A stretch of 64,000 bases of DNA from the NCBI GenBank assembly GCA_963792785.1, contig CAWBXO010000001.1, forward strand, positions 434,001-498,000, written 5' to 3'. Position 1 is the first letter of the stretch. The number at the start of each line of letters is the position of its first letter. Below, piece after piece: positions 1 to 8,745 of the stretch. A program made the translations under genes and the position numbers. This DNA comes from CAWIMX01 sp963792785. Its GTDB lineage: Bacteria > Acidobacteriota > Vicinamibacteria > Vicinamibacterales > CAVVIG01. The notes under the pieces were generated by a model that had not been told where the DNA came from, did not search any database, and saw only the letters and a list, made by a program, of their open reading frames with translations.

Positions 1-833
1 GTCGCGCCGTTGATCGGCACGGCGAAGCCGATGTTGTTGCCCTTCGAGCTGATCGCCGAGTTGATGCCGATCACCTCGCCTCGGGTGTTGATCAGCGGGC
101 CGCCGCTGTTGCCGTAGTTGATGGCCGCGTCGGTCTGGATGTAGTCGTCGAGGCTCGCGTCGAAGATCTTCCGGCCGAGGTAGCTCACGACGCCCACGGT
201 GACCGTGTGCTCGTAGCTGAGGGGGTTGCCGATCGCGCACACCCACTCACCCATCCGGAGGGTGTCGGAGTCGCCGAGCGGCGCCACGGGCAGGGGGGCG
301 CCCATCGACTCGATCTTGATCAGCGCGATGTCGGTGTCGGGATCGGACCCGATCACCCGCGCGCGGAAGGTGCGGCCGTCGGCCAGCTTCACCGTAATGC
401 GCTCGGCGTGCTCGATAACGTGATCGTTGGTCAGGATGCTGCCGTCGGCATTGATAATGAAGCCGCTGCCGGCGCCGAGGCGGGGCCGGTCGTTGCGCGG
501 CGGCGCGGGCTCGGGCAGCCCATCGGGGAGCGCCGGCGCCGGGCGCGCCTCGTTGTCGCTCCGGGGGATCCGCCAGCTCGACTCGATGTCCACGACGGCG
601 GGGTTGACGCGCGCCACGACGTCGGCGAAGTTGCCCGAGACCGAAGGCGTGAGGGCCGACGGCCAGATGTGCGGGATGAGCGAACTCTCGTCGCCCCCGC
701 CGGGCCGGTCCACGACCACGGTGGTCCCGGCGCCCGTGCCTACACCGGCGAAGTTCGCGCCCACCATGAACGCGACCAGGGCCGTGAGCGCGAGCATCAC
801 GACGACGAAGCGGCGGCTGAAGCCTTCAGACAC
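1..833 (-). CDS. S1C trypsin-like serine protease (DegP/HtrA family), C-terminus cut by window edge
   Basis: Periplasmic or membrane-anchored protease. The first 277 residues are visible: a cytoplasmic stub, one hydrophobic anchor at about residues 9-27, a linker, then a chymotrypsin fold. The catalytic triad is readable: His in TNDHVIEH (about 138), Asp in DTDIALIK (about 168) and Ser in GNSGGP (about 242). PDZ domains, if present, lie beyond the window. The GTG start overlaps the ligA stop by one base (TAGTG), so translation is probably coupled. The family normally degrades misfolded envelope proteins. Confidence 0.9.
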   Translation of the reverse strand, partial: MSEGFSRRFVVVMLALTALVAFMVGANFAGVGTGAGTTVVVDRPGGGDESSLIPHIWPSALTPSVSGNFADVVARVNPAVVDIESSWRIPRSDNEARPAPALPDGLPEPAPPRNDRPRLGAGSGFIINADGSILTNDHVIEHAERITVKLADGRTFRARVIGSDPDTDIALIKIESMGAPLPVAPLGDSDTLRMGEWVCAIGNPLSYEHTVTVGVVSYLGRKIFDASLDDYIQTDAAINYGNSGGPLINTRGEVIGINSAISSKGNNIGFAVPINGA

Positions 834-2848
834 TATGCCTGCATTATAAGCGCACGCAATTCGTCCTCATCCATCACACGCACAGATAGTTGGCGGGCCT
901 TGTCGAGCTTGCTGCCGGCGTCGCGGCCCGCGACAACCGCACTGGTCTTCTTGCTGACGGATCCGGCCACCTTCGCGCCAAGGGCTTCGAGCGCGGCGGC
1001 CGCCTCCTCGCGCGTCATGGATTCGAGCGTGCCGGTCAGCACGAACGTCTGCCCCGCGAGGGGCCCCGGCGTCTCGCCCGGCTCGGGCGCCTGGCTCGCC
1101 ATGTTCACGCCGGCGTCGCGCAGCCGCGCGACGAGCCGGCGGTTGGCGGGCTCGGCGGCAAAGGCCTTCACCGACGCGGCGACGACGGGCCCGATCTCGT
1201 GGACGGACTGCAGGGCCTCGACCGGCGCGTCGAGGACGCCGTCGAGCGTCCGGAAGTACCGCGCGAGCGTGGCGGCGGCCTTCTCGCCGACGTGACGGAT
1301 GCCGAGCGCGTAAATGAGTCGCGAGAGGTCGTTCGCCTTGCTGCGCGCGATCTCGGCGACGAGCTTGGCGGCCGACTTCTCCCCCATGCGCTCCATCTCG
1401 GCGAGCGGCCCGGCCTCGAGGTGGTAGATGTCGGCGTAGTCCCGCAGCAGGCCGGCGTCGAGGAGTTGGCGGACGCGCGACTCGCCCAGGCCTTCGATGT
1501 TCATCGCGGTCCGCGACGCAAAGTGCTCGAGGCTGCGCTGGCGCTGCGCGGGACACGTCTCGTTCACGCAGCGCCAGACGACCTCGTCCTCGTCGCGGTG
1601 CAGGCGGCTGCCGCAGGCCGGACACGTCTCGGGCATCCGCCAGGCCTCGCTGCCCGCAGGGTGCGGCAGGATCGCCTTGACGACCTTCGGGATCACGTCG
1701 CCGCCCTTTTCGATCAGGACGCGGTCGCCGTCGCGCAGGTCCTTGCGCGCGACGTCCTCCGCGTTGTGCAGCGTCGCCATCGAGATGGTCGACCCCGCGA
1801 GGAACACGGGCTCGAGCTCGGCGTAGGGCGTCACGGCGCCGGTCCGGCCCACGTTCACGCGGATGGCCGTGAGGGTGGTCGTGGCCTGCTCGGCGGGAAA
1901 CTTGAACGCCGTCGCCCACCGCGGAAACTTCGCCGTCGTCCCGAGCGTGTCGCGGAGCGCGAGGTCGTCGACCTTGATCACCACGCCGTCGGTGTCGAAC
2001 TCGAGCGACCGGCGCGCGGTCGCCCACTCGGCGCAGAACGCCGCCACGGCCTCGATGCCCTCGCACCGACGCCAGTGCGGCTCGACCGGCAGGCCCCAGG
2101 CGGCCACGCGCTCGAGCGTCTCGGCGTGCGACGCCGCGATCGCGGGGTGTCCAGCGCCAGGCACCACCTGGTACGCCCAGGCGCCGAGGCGGCGGCGCGC
2201 CACCAGCGCGGGGTCGAGGTTGCGCATCGTCCCGGCGGCGGCGTTCCTGGGATTGGCGAAGAGCGGCTCACCCGCCGCTTCCCGCTCCTGGTTCATGCGC
2301 GCGAACGAGGCGCGCGAGAGGAACACTTCGCCGCGGATCTCGATGCGGCCTGCTGGCCCGTTCTCGAACGAAAGCGGGATGGCGCGAATGGCCCGCACGT
2401 TCGTCGTCACGTCCTCGCCGCGTGCGCCGTCGCCGCGCGTCGCGCCGCGCACCAGCAGGCCGTTGTCGTAGGTCAACGCGATGCTGAGGCCGTCGATCTT
2501 CAGCTCCGCGACGTACGCGACCGGCTGGTCACCGAGCCCGGCGCCCTTGCGCACGCGCTCGTCGAAGGCCCGCAGCTCCTCGTCCGAGTAGGCGTTGTCG
2601 AGGCTGAGCATCGGCACCAGGTGCTCGATGGTCGAGAAGCCCTCGATGGGCTGCCCCGCCACGCGCTGCGTCGGCGAGTCGGGGGCGACGAGCTCGGGAT
2701 GCGCCGCCTCGAGGCGCTCCAGCTCGTGCAGCAGCGCGTCGAACTCGCTGTCGGCAATCTCGGGGTCGTTCAGGACGTAGTAGCGGTGTTCGTGATGGCG
2801 GATCGCGTCGCGCAGATCGCGCGCGCGGTCCGCGGGCCGGCCGCTCAA
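833..2848 (-). CDS. ligA: NAD-dependent DNA ligase LigA
   Basis: Seals nicks in replication and repair using NAD+. The 671 residues match the family length. In order: N-terminal Ia domain (HHEHRYYVLND), nucleotidyltransferase domain with the KxDG lysine (ELKIDG, about residue 115), OB fold, four-cysteine zinc finger (about 409-433, CPAC and CVNETC), helix-hairpin-helix repeats (IEGLGESRVRQL) and a C-terminal BRCT domain from about 590. I chose the TTG start because it overlaps the stop of the upstream polyprenyl synthase (TTGA) and gives a normal N-terminus; the open frame extends further upstream only through that gene's frameshifted region. Confidence 0.95.
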   Translation of the reverse strand: MSGRPADRARDLRDAIRHHEHRYYVLNDPEIADSEFDALLHELERLEAAHPELVAPDSPTQRVAGQPIEGFSTIEHLVPMLSLDNAYSDEELRAFDERVRKGAGLGDQPVAYVAELKIDGLSIALTYDNGLLVRGATRGDGARGEDVTTNVRAIRAIPLSFENGPAGRIEIRGEVFLSRASFARMNQEREAAGEPLFANPRNAAAGTMRNLDPALVARRRLGAWAYQVVPGAGHPAIAASHAETLERVAAWGLPVEPHWRRCEGIEAVAAFCAEWATARRSLEFDTDGVVIKVDDLALRDTLGTTAKFPRWATAFKFPAEQATTTLTAIRVNVGRTGAVTPYAELEPVFLAGSTISMATLHNAEDVARKDLRDGDRVLIEKGGDVIPKVVKAILPHPAGSEAWRMPETCPACGSRLHRDEDEVVWRCVNETCPAQRQRSLEHFASRTAMNIEGLGESRVRQLLDAGLLRDYADIYHLEAGPLAEMERMGEKSAAKLVAEIARSKANDLSRLIYALGIRHVGEKAAATLARYFRTLDGVLDAPVEALQSVHEIGPVVAASVKAFAAEPANRRLVARLRDAGVNMASQAPEPGETPGPLAGQTFVLTGTLESMTREEAAAALEALGAKVAGSVSKKTSAVVAGRDAGSKLDKARQLSVRVMDEDELRALIMQA

Positions 2849-3839
2849 CGGTCGCGCGAGACGACGTAGTCCGGCAGGGCGAGCAGCGCGTCGCGCTCGG
2901 CGCTGGCCGGGAACGCGGAGAGCGGTTTCTTGGCTTTCTCGGCGAACTCGAGCGCGCGGCGGTAGGCGTAGTCGATCGATCCGTGGGCCTTCAGCGCCGC
3001 GAGGACCTCGTCCCACTGCTCCTCGCGTCGCCGTCCGCGAGGCGACGATGTCGCGCACGATCTGGCTGGCCAGTTCGCCGTCGGCGTGGCGCAGCAGGTG
3101 GATCAGCGGAAGGGTGACCTTGCCTTCCCGGAGGTCGCTGCGCGATCGGCTTGCCGACGGCATCCGTGTCTCCCGTGAAGTCGAGCAGGTCGTCGACGAT
3201 CTGGAACGCGATGCCGAGGTTGAAGCCGTACTCGCGGAGGGCGCTCTCGCGGTCCGGGCCGATCGGGCCGAGCATGCCGCCGATCTGCGCGCACCCGCCG
3301 AACAGGTACGCCGTCTTGCGTCGATGATGTCGAAGTGCTCGTCCTCGGTGATGTCGGCGTCGCCGTTCTTGGTGAGCTGGTACAGCTCGCCCTCGATCAT
3401 GTGAAGCGTGACGTCGCACAGCACGCGCACCAGTTCGAGCGTGTCGTGCGTGAGCGCCATCGCCATCGATTTGATGTAGAGGTAGTCGCCGAGCAGGACC
3501 GTGACGTCGTTGCCCCACCGCGAGTGGACGGCCTTCCGGCCCCGCCGGAGCGTCGGCCTCGTCGATGATGTCGTCGTGGACGAGGGTCGCGGTGTGAATG
3601 AACTCGACCACGGCGGCGTAGAGCACCGCGCGATCGCCCGTGTAGCCGCTCAGGCGGGCGGCCATCAGGAGGACGGCGGGACGGATCCGCTTGCCGCCGC
3701 TCGTGCGGATGTACTGGCCGATCGTGGGGATCAGCTCGACGTGCGACTGCACGTGCCGCGCGAACTCTCGATCGACGTTCTCGAGATCGGTGCGGATTGG
3801 CTCGAAAATCTGCGCGAGCGCGACGGGGGACTTTTCCAC
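2845..3839 (-). CDS. Polyprenyl (hepta/octaprenyl) diphosphate synthase, frame broken by four apparent indels
   Basis: Trans-prenyltransferase making the long chain for quinones or similar isoprenoids. Reading across frames gives an almost complete protein: GTG start (MEKSPVALAQIFEP), GGKRIRP, first Asp-rich motif HDDIIDEAD, second motif DDLLDFTGD and C-terminus LPDYVVSRDR. Continuity needs frame changes near 3555 (+1), 3320 (-1), 3137 (+1) and 3022 (+1). Motifs are intact on both sides of each break and the gene is usually essential, so assembly error is likelier than a pseudogene. First gene of a polyprenyl synthase-ligA-protease operon. Confidence 0.85.
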
Positions 3840-3863
3840 GATGTCAGTTGGTCCGACGCGAAC

Positions 3864-3893
3864 ATTCTGCCCGCAACCGCCGTGAAGTGTCAA
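3864..3893 (-). promoter_or_regulatory. Sigma-70-type promoter for the polyprenyl synthase-ligA-protease operon
   Basis: On the minus strand a perfect -35 TTGACA (3888-3893) is followed 18 bases later by CAGAAT (3864-3869). The predicted start of transcription is about 18 bases ahead of the GTG at 3839. Pattern match only. Confidence 0.55.
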
Positions 3894-3942
3894 CGAAGGG
3901 CCTTGGGCTAATTCGTGTGTGATGAAGGCTTTCCGCGCGTCC

Positions 3943-4719
3943 CTATCCGAAAAGGGCGTGGAAGTTCCCGGCGGTGCGCCGCGCGAGGTCGTCGGCCTCC
4001 AGACCGTGGAGCACGGCCAGGGCCTCGACGACCTGGCGGACGCGCGCCGGTTCATTGCGCGTGCCGCGGTGCGGGACGGGCGCCAGGAACGGGCTGTCGG
4101 TCTCGACGAGCAGGCGATCCAGGGGCACGCCCTTCGCCGTGTCGCGCAGCTCCTGGGCCTGCGGGAAGGTCACGATGCCCGCGAGTGACACGTAGAGCCC
4201 AAGGTCCAGGCCCGCCGCGGCGAGCGCCGGCGTCCCCGTGAAGCAGTGCAGGACGCCCCGGACGGCGCCGCGGCCCTCCTCGCGAAGGATCGTCAGCGTG
4301 TCCTCGTCGGCCTCGCGGGTATGAATGATGACGGGCAGGCTCCGTTCGACGGCGAGCCGGACCTGCGCGCGAAAGACGTCGTGCTGCACGTCGCGCGGCG
4401 AGTAATCGTAGTGATAGTCGAGGCCGATCTCTCCAACCGCGCAGGCGCCCGGCGTGGCCTCGATCTGATCGGCGACGAGGTGGACCACCTCGTCGGCTCG
4501 CCCCGCGAAGGCGTGCGCCTGATGGGGGTGAACGCCGACCGCGAACCGTACCTCGGGCCAGAGCGCCGCGACGCGCCGCGCCTGCTCGGCTTCGCGCGCG
4601 TTGCCCGCCTCGAGAATCACGAGCGCGCGCTCCAACCCGGCGGCCTTCGCGCGCGCGATGACGGCGTCGAGATCGCCCGCGAAGGCTTCGTCGGCGAGAT
4701 GGCAGTGGCTGTCAATCAT
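3943..4719 (-). CDS. tatD: TatD family metal-dependent deoxyribonuclease
   Basis: A 258-residue TIM-barrel hydrolase of the amidohydrolase fold. Metal ligands are all present: HCH near residue 5, Glu in GEIGLDYH (about 103), His in HTRE (about 139), His in LHCFTG (about 163) and Asp in ETDSPF (about 213). The C-terminal NFHALFG is typical. TatD proteins are 3'-5' exonucleases linked to DNA repair and apoptosis-like degradation. It lies downstream of metG on the same strand, separated by 182 bases that hold an 18-bp tandem repeat; co-transcription with metG is likely. Confidence 0.93.
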   Translation of the reverse strand: MIDSHCHLADEAFAGDLDAVIARAKAAGLERALVILEAGNAREAEQARRVAALWPEVRFAVGVHPHQAHAFAGRADEVVHLVADQIEATPGACAVGEIGLDYHYDYSPRDVQHDVFRAQVRLAVERSLPVIIHTREADEDTLTILREEGRGAVRGVLHCFTGTPALAAAGLDLGLYVSLAGIVTFPQAQELRDTAKGVPLDRLLVETDSPFLAPVPHRGTRNEPARVRQVVEALAVLHGLEADDLARRTAGNFHALFG

Positions 4720-4839
4720 TCACTAATGGCGGCGGGGCCCCACCCCCGCCGCGAACTGACGCAGACACCTCGCCTCGGATCTCCATGTCCTCGGCTCGGC
4801 GTGGCCGCAGGCGCTGTCGATCTCTCCCCCCTGCCACCG

Positions 4840-4911
4840 CACCTGCCCTACCTGACCCACCTGCCCTACCTGACCCACCTGCCCTACCTGACCCACCTGC
4901 CCTACCTGACC
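4840..4911. repeat. 18-bp tandem repeat, four near-identical copies
   Basis: The unit CACCTGCCCTACCTGACC occurs four times head to tail between metG and tatD. The last copy contains the metG stop codon. No inverted partner is visible. On the plus strand it would encode repeats of THLPYL, but no gene there is supported. Confidence 0.9.
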
Positions 4912-6785
4912 CTGCTGCCTGGAACTGGCGGGTTCTCGAACGTGACGATCTCGGGCCTCCCGCCCTCCGGGCTCGCGGCCAGAACCATGCCGTTCGATTC
5001 GACGCCCATCAGCTTGGCGGGCTGCAGGTTGAACACGATGGCGACCGTCTTCCCCACCAGGGCCTCGGGCTCGTAGGCTTCGGCCAACCCGGCGACGATC
5101 GTTCGCTGCTCGGTGCCGACGTCGACGGTGAGCTTCAGCAGCTTCTTCGACTTGGGCACGCGCTCGGCCGCCAGCACCTTCGCGACGCGCAGCTCCACCT
5201 TCATGAAATCGTCGATGGAAATACGAGGTGCTTCAGTGCTTGGGTTCTGGGGTGCTGGGGTGCTGTCCACTATCGTCTCCTTGCGGGGCCAGAGCGGGGC
5301 GTCCTGGACGAGCGTGCGCTCGCCCTGGGCGCGCCACACGCCGTCGCGGTCAAGATGCAGATCGCCGGCGGGCGCGCCGACGCGGCGGAGGATCTCGCGG
5401 CTCGAGGCCGGTATGAACGGCGACAGCCACACAGCCGCCAGGCGCACGGCCTCTGCGGCATCGAAGAGGACCTGGCTCAGGCGGCCGGCCTGGGCCGGAT
5501 CCTTCGCGAGGGCCCACGGCGTGGTCGCGGCGATGAATTCGTTGGTCGCGTCGACGAGGCGGAACGCCGCGGCGGCGCCCTCGTGGATCGCGAAGGCGTC
5601 CATCGCGCGCCGATACTCCCCCGCCAGCTCGCCGGCCAGGCGCGGCAGCGCGCCGGACGAGGGCCCCGCGGCCGCGAGCCGCCCGTCGCGGTAGCGCCCG
5701 GCCATGTTCGTCACGCGGCTGACCAGGTTCCCGAGGTTATTGGCGAGGTCCACGTTGTAGCGCTCGTCGTAGCGCTCCCACGTGAAGTCGCCGTCGCCGC
5801 CGAAGGCGATCTCCTTCGCGAGGTACAACCGCAGCGGATCCGCGCCGTGGCGGGCGGCGGCTTCGACGGGATCGATGACGGTGCCCAGCGACTTGCTCAT
5901 CCGCTGCCCATTCATCGTCATGAACCCGTGCCCGAAGACCTGGCGCGGGAGCGGCAGCTTCGCGCTCATCAGCATCGCCGGCCAAATCACGGTATGGAAG
6001 CGGGTGATGTCCTTGCCAATCACGTGCAGGTCGGCGGGCCACCACTTTTCGAAGAGCGCCGGGTCGTGTCCGAGGCCCACGGCCGAGGCGTAGTTCACGA
6101 GGGCATCGAACCAGACGTACGCCACCGACGAGGCGTCGAACGGCAGGGGGATGCCCCACGATTGGCCGGCGCGGCTGATCGAAATGTCCTCGAGGCCGCT
6201 CTCGACGAGCCGCAGGATCTCGTTGCGCCGGATCTCGGGCACCAGGAAGTCCGGGTGCGCGGCGAAGTGATCGAGGAGCGGCTGCTGGTACTTCGACAGC
6301 CGGAAGAAATGGTTCTTCTCCTTGATCCACTGCGGCGGGATGTTCGGGTGCAGCGGGCACGCGCCGTCCACCAGGTCCTTGTCCTGCTTGAAGGCCTCGC
6401 AGCCGACGCAGAACCAGCCCTCGTACGATCCTTCGTAGATATCGCCGGCCGCGTGGATGCGGCGGGCGATCTCGGTCACGCCCTGCGCGTGGCGCGGCGC
6501 CGTCGTGCGGATGAAGTCGTCGAACGACAGGTCGAGGCTCGCCCAGGTGGCGCGGAAGACTTCCTCCATCCGGTCGCAATACACGAGCGGGTCGAGGCCT
6601 TCCTCCTGCGCGCGGCGGAACACGTTCTGCGAGTGCTCGTCGTTCCCCATCAGGAAGTGCGTGTCGTCGCCCTTCAACCGGTGGTACCGCGCGACGATGT
6701 CGGCGCAGATCTTCTCGTAGGCCGTCCCGAGGTGCGGGCGGCTGTTGACGAAGTCGATCGCGGTGGTGATGAAGAAGCGGCTCAT
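4902..6785 (-). CDS. metG: Methionyl-tRNA synthetase with C-terminal tRNA-binding domain
   Basis: Charges tRNA-Met. 627 residues. The HIGH-type signature is PHLGTAY (about residue 17), the zinc-binding knuckle is CVGC...CPLH (about 125-145) and the KMSKS loop is RMSKS (about 297). An anticodon-binding helical domain follows. A Pro/Thr/Ser-rich linker (about 508-523) joins a Trbp111/EMAP-type tRNA-binding OB domain (about 525-627) seen in dimeric bacterial MetRS. The ATG overlaps the larC stop (ATGA). The linker is encoded by a GGTGC-word repeat resembling the intergenic elements of this window. Confidence 0.96.
   Translation of the reverse strand: MSRFFITTAIDFVNSRPHLGTAYEKICADIVARYHRLKGDDTHFLMGNDEHSQNVFRRAQEEGLDPLVYCDRMEEVFRATWASLDLSFDDFIRTTAPRHAQGVTEIARRIHAAGDIYEGSYEGWFCVGCEAFKQDKDLVDGACPLHPNIPPQWIKEKNHFFRLSKYQQPLLDHFAAHPDFLVPEIRRNEILRLVESGLEDISISRAGQSWGIPLPFDASSVAYVWFDALVNYASAVGLGHDPALFEKWWPADLHVIGKDITRFHTVIWPAMLMSAKLPLPRQVFGHGFMTMNGQRMSKSLGTVIDPVEAAARHGADPLRLYLAKEIAFGGDGDFTWERYDERYNVDLANNLGNLVSRVTNMAGRYRDGRLAAAGPSSGALPRLAGELAGEYRRAMDAFAIHEGAAAAFRLVDATNEFIAATTPWALAKDPAQAGRLSQVLFDAAEAVRLAAVWLSPFIPASSREILRRVGAPAGDLHLDRDGVWRAQGERTLVQDAPLWPRKETIVDSTPAPQNPSTEAPRISIDDFMKVELRVAKVLAAERVPKSKKLLKLTVDVGTEQRTIVAGLAEAYEPEALVGKTVAIVFNLQPAKLMGVESNGMVLAASPEGGRPEIVTFENPPVPGSRVR
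5227..5265. repeat. GGTGC-word repeat inside the metG linker
   Basis: The plus strand shows successive GGTGCTTC, AGTGCTTGGGT, GGGGTGCTG, GGGGTGCTG words, the same vocabulary as the elements at 33116-33252 and 60408-60962. It codes in frame for the low-complexity MetG linker (TPAPQNPSTEAP). Confidence 0.6.
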
Positions 6786-8017
6786 CGCGGGTGGCGCGCG
6801 CCCCAGGCCTGCACGGCCATCGCCTGCACGTCCTTCACCGGAAGGCTCTTTTCGGCCGCCAGCCGGGCGCAGTCCTCGAACTCGGGCGCGGCATTCAGCA
6901 CGCGCCCCTCGCGGCGGGCGATCTTGATCCGGACGGCGCCGGCCGGCGTCTCGACCGTTTCCCACTCGCGCGACAGGCACTCGCGGGCGACCTCCGAGTA
7001 CCGCACGCCGATCGTCGTGGTCTCGCGGAAGATGACGTCCGTGAGGCGGGCGCGCAAATCGGGCGGGCCGACCACCGTGAGGAGCGTGCCGGGCCGGTTC
7101 TTCTTCATCTGCACCGGCACGTAAAAGACCTCGAAGGCGCCGGCCGCGTACAAGTGGTCCATCGCCACGCCGAAGATCTGCGGATTCATGTCGTCGATCT
7201 CGCATTCGATGACGACGACGCGCTCGGCGCCGGTCGCATCCGCGGCCCGGCCGACGACGACCCGCAGGACGTTCGGCGTGTCAGGGAAATCGTGATCGCC
7301 GGCGCCGTAGCCGGCCCGGTCCACCGTGAGGGCCGGCATGCCGCCATACCCGTCCGCGTACGACGACACGAGCAGCGCGCCCGTTGGAGTCACGAGCTCC
7401 TTCTGCACGGCTCCGCTGTAGATTGGCACGCCGGTGAGCAGCTTCACCGTGGCCGGCGCCGGCACGGGAAACAGGCCGTGCTCGGTCGTCACCGTGCCGC
7501 CACCGACGTTGAGCGGCGACGAGAGGATCCGATCGGCGCCCATCCACTCGAGGCCGAACACGGCGCCGACGATGTCGACGATGGAGTCGATCGCGCCGAC
7601 CTCGTGGAGGTGGATCTGATCGATCGGGATCTGGTGCACCGCGGCCTCGGCTTCGCCCAAACGGTGGAACAGTGCCTTCGCCCGCTCGCGGCCGGCCGGC
7701 GAGAGCGCCGAACGGTCGATGATCGCGGCGATCTCTTTCAGAGTCCGATGGGAGTGATGGTGGTGGTGATGATCGTGATGGTGCTGGGCGGATCCGGGGG
7801 CTGGTGATAGCCTAGGGGGCTGCTCGTGCACGATGAACTTCGTCGCCGAGACGCCGGCGCGGAGAACGCGCGTGGCGTCCACGGCACAGCCGTCGACGGC
7901 CAGGCTGCCGAGGGCCTCGCGGAGGGCGTCGAGCGGCAGGCCGGCGTCGAGGAGCGCGCCGATCACCATGTCGCCCGAGACGCCGGAGAAACAGTCGAAG
8001 TAGAGGATCGTCGCCAC
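6782..8017 (-). CDS. larC: LarC-type nickel insertion protein (TIGR00299/DUF111)
   Basis: 411 residues. LarC is a CTP-dependent cyclometallase that inserts nickel into the pyridinium cofactor of lactate racemase and related enzymes. The N-terminus FDCFSGVSGDM, a histidine-rich loop (about 79-90, HHHDHHHHHHSH), HLHEVGAIDSIVDI, TPTGAL and the C-terminal half with QMKKNRPGTLL are all present in one frame, unlike some homologues that need a programmed frameshift. GTG start; 33 bases downstream of radC, overlapping metG. No larA, larB or larE is in the window, so the client enzyme is unknown. Confidence 0.93.
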   Translation of the reverse strand: MATILYFDCFSGVSGDMVIGALLDAGLPLDALREALGSLAVDGCAVDATRVLRAGVSATKFIVHEQPPRLSPAPGSAQHHHDHHHHHHSHRTLKEIAAIIDRSALSPAGRERAKALFHRLGEAEAAVHQIPIDQIHLHEVGAIDSIVDIVGAVFGLEWMGADRILSSPLNVGGGTVTTEHGLFPVPAPATVKLLTGVPIYSGAVQKELVTPTGALLVSSYADGYGGMPALTVDRAGYGAGDHDFPDTPNVLRVVVGRAADATGAERVVVIECEIDDMNPQIFGVAMDHLYAAGAFEVFYVPVQMKKNRPGTLLTVVGPPDLRARLTDVIFRETTTIGVRYSEVARECLSREWETVETPAGAVRIKIARREGRVLNAAPEFEDCARLAAEKSLPVKDVQAMAVQAWGARHPR

Positions 8018-8050
8018 CGACTCGCCGCCTCGCTCCTGAAGACCCGAAGA

Positions 8051-8719
8051 TTAGACCAGCCCGAGTTCCTTCAGGCTGCAGTACCGCACGTCGCCCAGCA
8101 CCAGGTGATCCACGAGGTCGATCCCGAGCAGTTCCCCGGCCGCGGCCAGCCGCCGCGTCAGGCTGATATCGTCCGGGCTCGGGCTGGGATCGCCGGAAGG
8201 ATGGTTGTGGAACACCAGAACGGCCGCCGCGCCTCCCAGCGCCGCTTCCCGAAACACGTCGCGCGGCTCGACGGCCGTGTGATTCAACCCGCCGACCGCG
8301 ACCACTGTGGTGCGCAGCACCCGGTGCTTCGTGTCCAGCAGGACGACGCCGAACTGCTCGGCCGCGCGCCCGCTGAACGCCGGCATCAGGTACGCCGCCG
8401 CTTCCTTCGGATGCAGCAGCTGCACGCGCGCGCTCGGCGCCACCGCCAGGCTGCGCCGCCCCAGTTCGAGCGCCGCCAGCAGGCGCGCCGCCCGGGCCGG
8501 CCCCACGCCGCCGACGCGGGATAACTCCGCGCACGTCGATCGCACCAGCCCGTGCACGCCGCCCGTCGCCGCCAGCAGCGCATTGGCCACCGCCAGCGCG
8601 TCCCGGCCCCGGCATCCGCTCCCGACGACGAGCGCCGCGAGCTCGTTGTCGCCGAGCGCCGCCGCGCCGTGCCGGCGCAGCTTCTCACGCGGCCGATCGT
8701 CAGGCGACAGGTCCATCAT
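8051..8719 (-). CDS. radC: RadC/UPF0758 family JAB-domain protein
   Basis: 222 residues. N-terminal helix-hairpin-helix region (RVGGVGPARAARLLAALELGR) followed by a JAMM metalloprotease-like fold with HNHPSGDPSPSPDD (about residues 169-182) carrying the zinc ligands. Family role is uncertain; the historical link to recombination repair of radC is disputed. First gene of radC-larC-metG-tatD on the minus strand; its start is 26 bases from the divergent lipoprotein gene. Confidence 0.93.
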   Translation of the reverse strand: MMDLSPDDRPREKLRRHGAAALGDNELAALVVGSGCRGRDALAVANALLAATGGVHGLVRSTCAELSRVGGVGPARAARLLAALELGRRSLAVAPSARVQLLHPKEAAAYLMPAFSGRAAEQFGVVLLDTKHRVLRTTVVAVGGLNHTAVEPRDVFREAALGGAAAVLVFHNHPSGDPSPSPDDISLTRRLAAAGELLGIDLVDHLVLGDVRYCSLKELGLV

Positions 8720-8733
8720 CGGTACTACAGGCG

Positions 8734-8739
8734 TATACT
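8734..8739 (+). promoter_or_regulatory. -10 element TATACT close to the lipoprotein start
   Basis: TATACT ends six bases before the ATG at 8746. Transcription would start at or next to the start codon, suggesting a leaderless mRNA. No good -35 is visible. Confidence 0.45.
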
Positions 8740-8745
8740 CCCTCG

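Noticed and set aside
890..2869. 659-codon plus-strand open frame opposite ligA
   Set aside because: Antisense shadow of a complete ligA with all motifs.
2845..3839. Polyprenyl synthase as a true pseudogene
   Set aside because: Four compensable single-base shifts with every catalytic motif intact in a normally essential gene point to sequence error; kept as CDS.
4785..7124. 779-codon plus-strand open frame over metG and the 18-bp repeat
   Set aside because: Shadow of metG/larC; composition is Arg/Ala/Val-rich and no family is recognisable.
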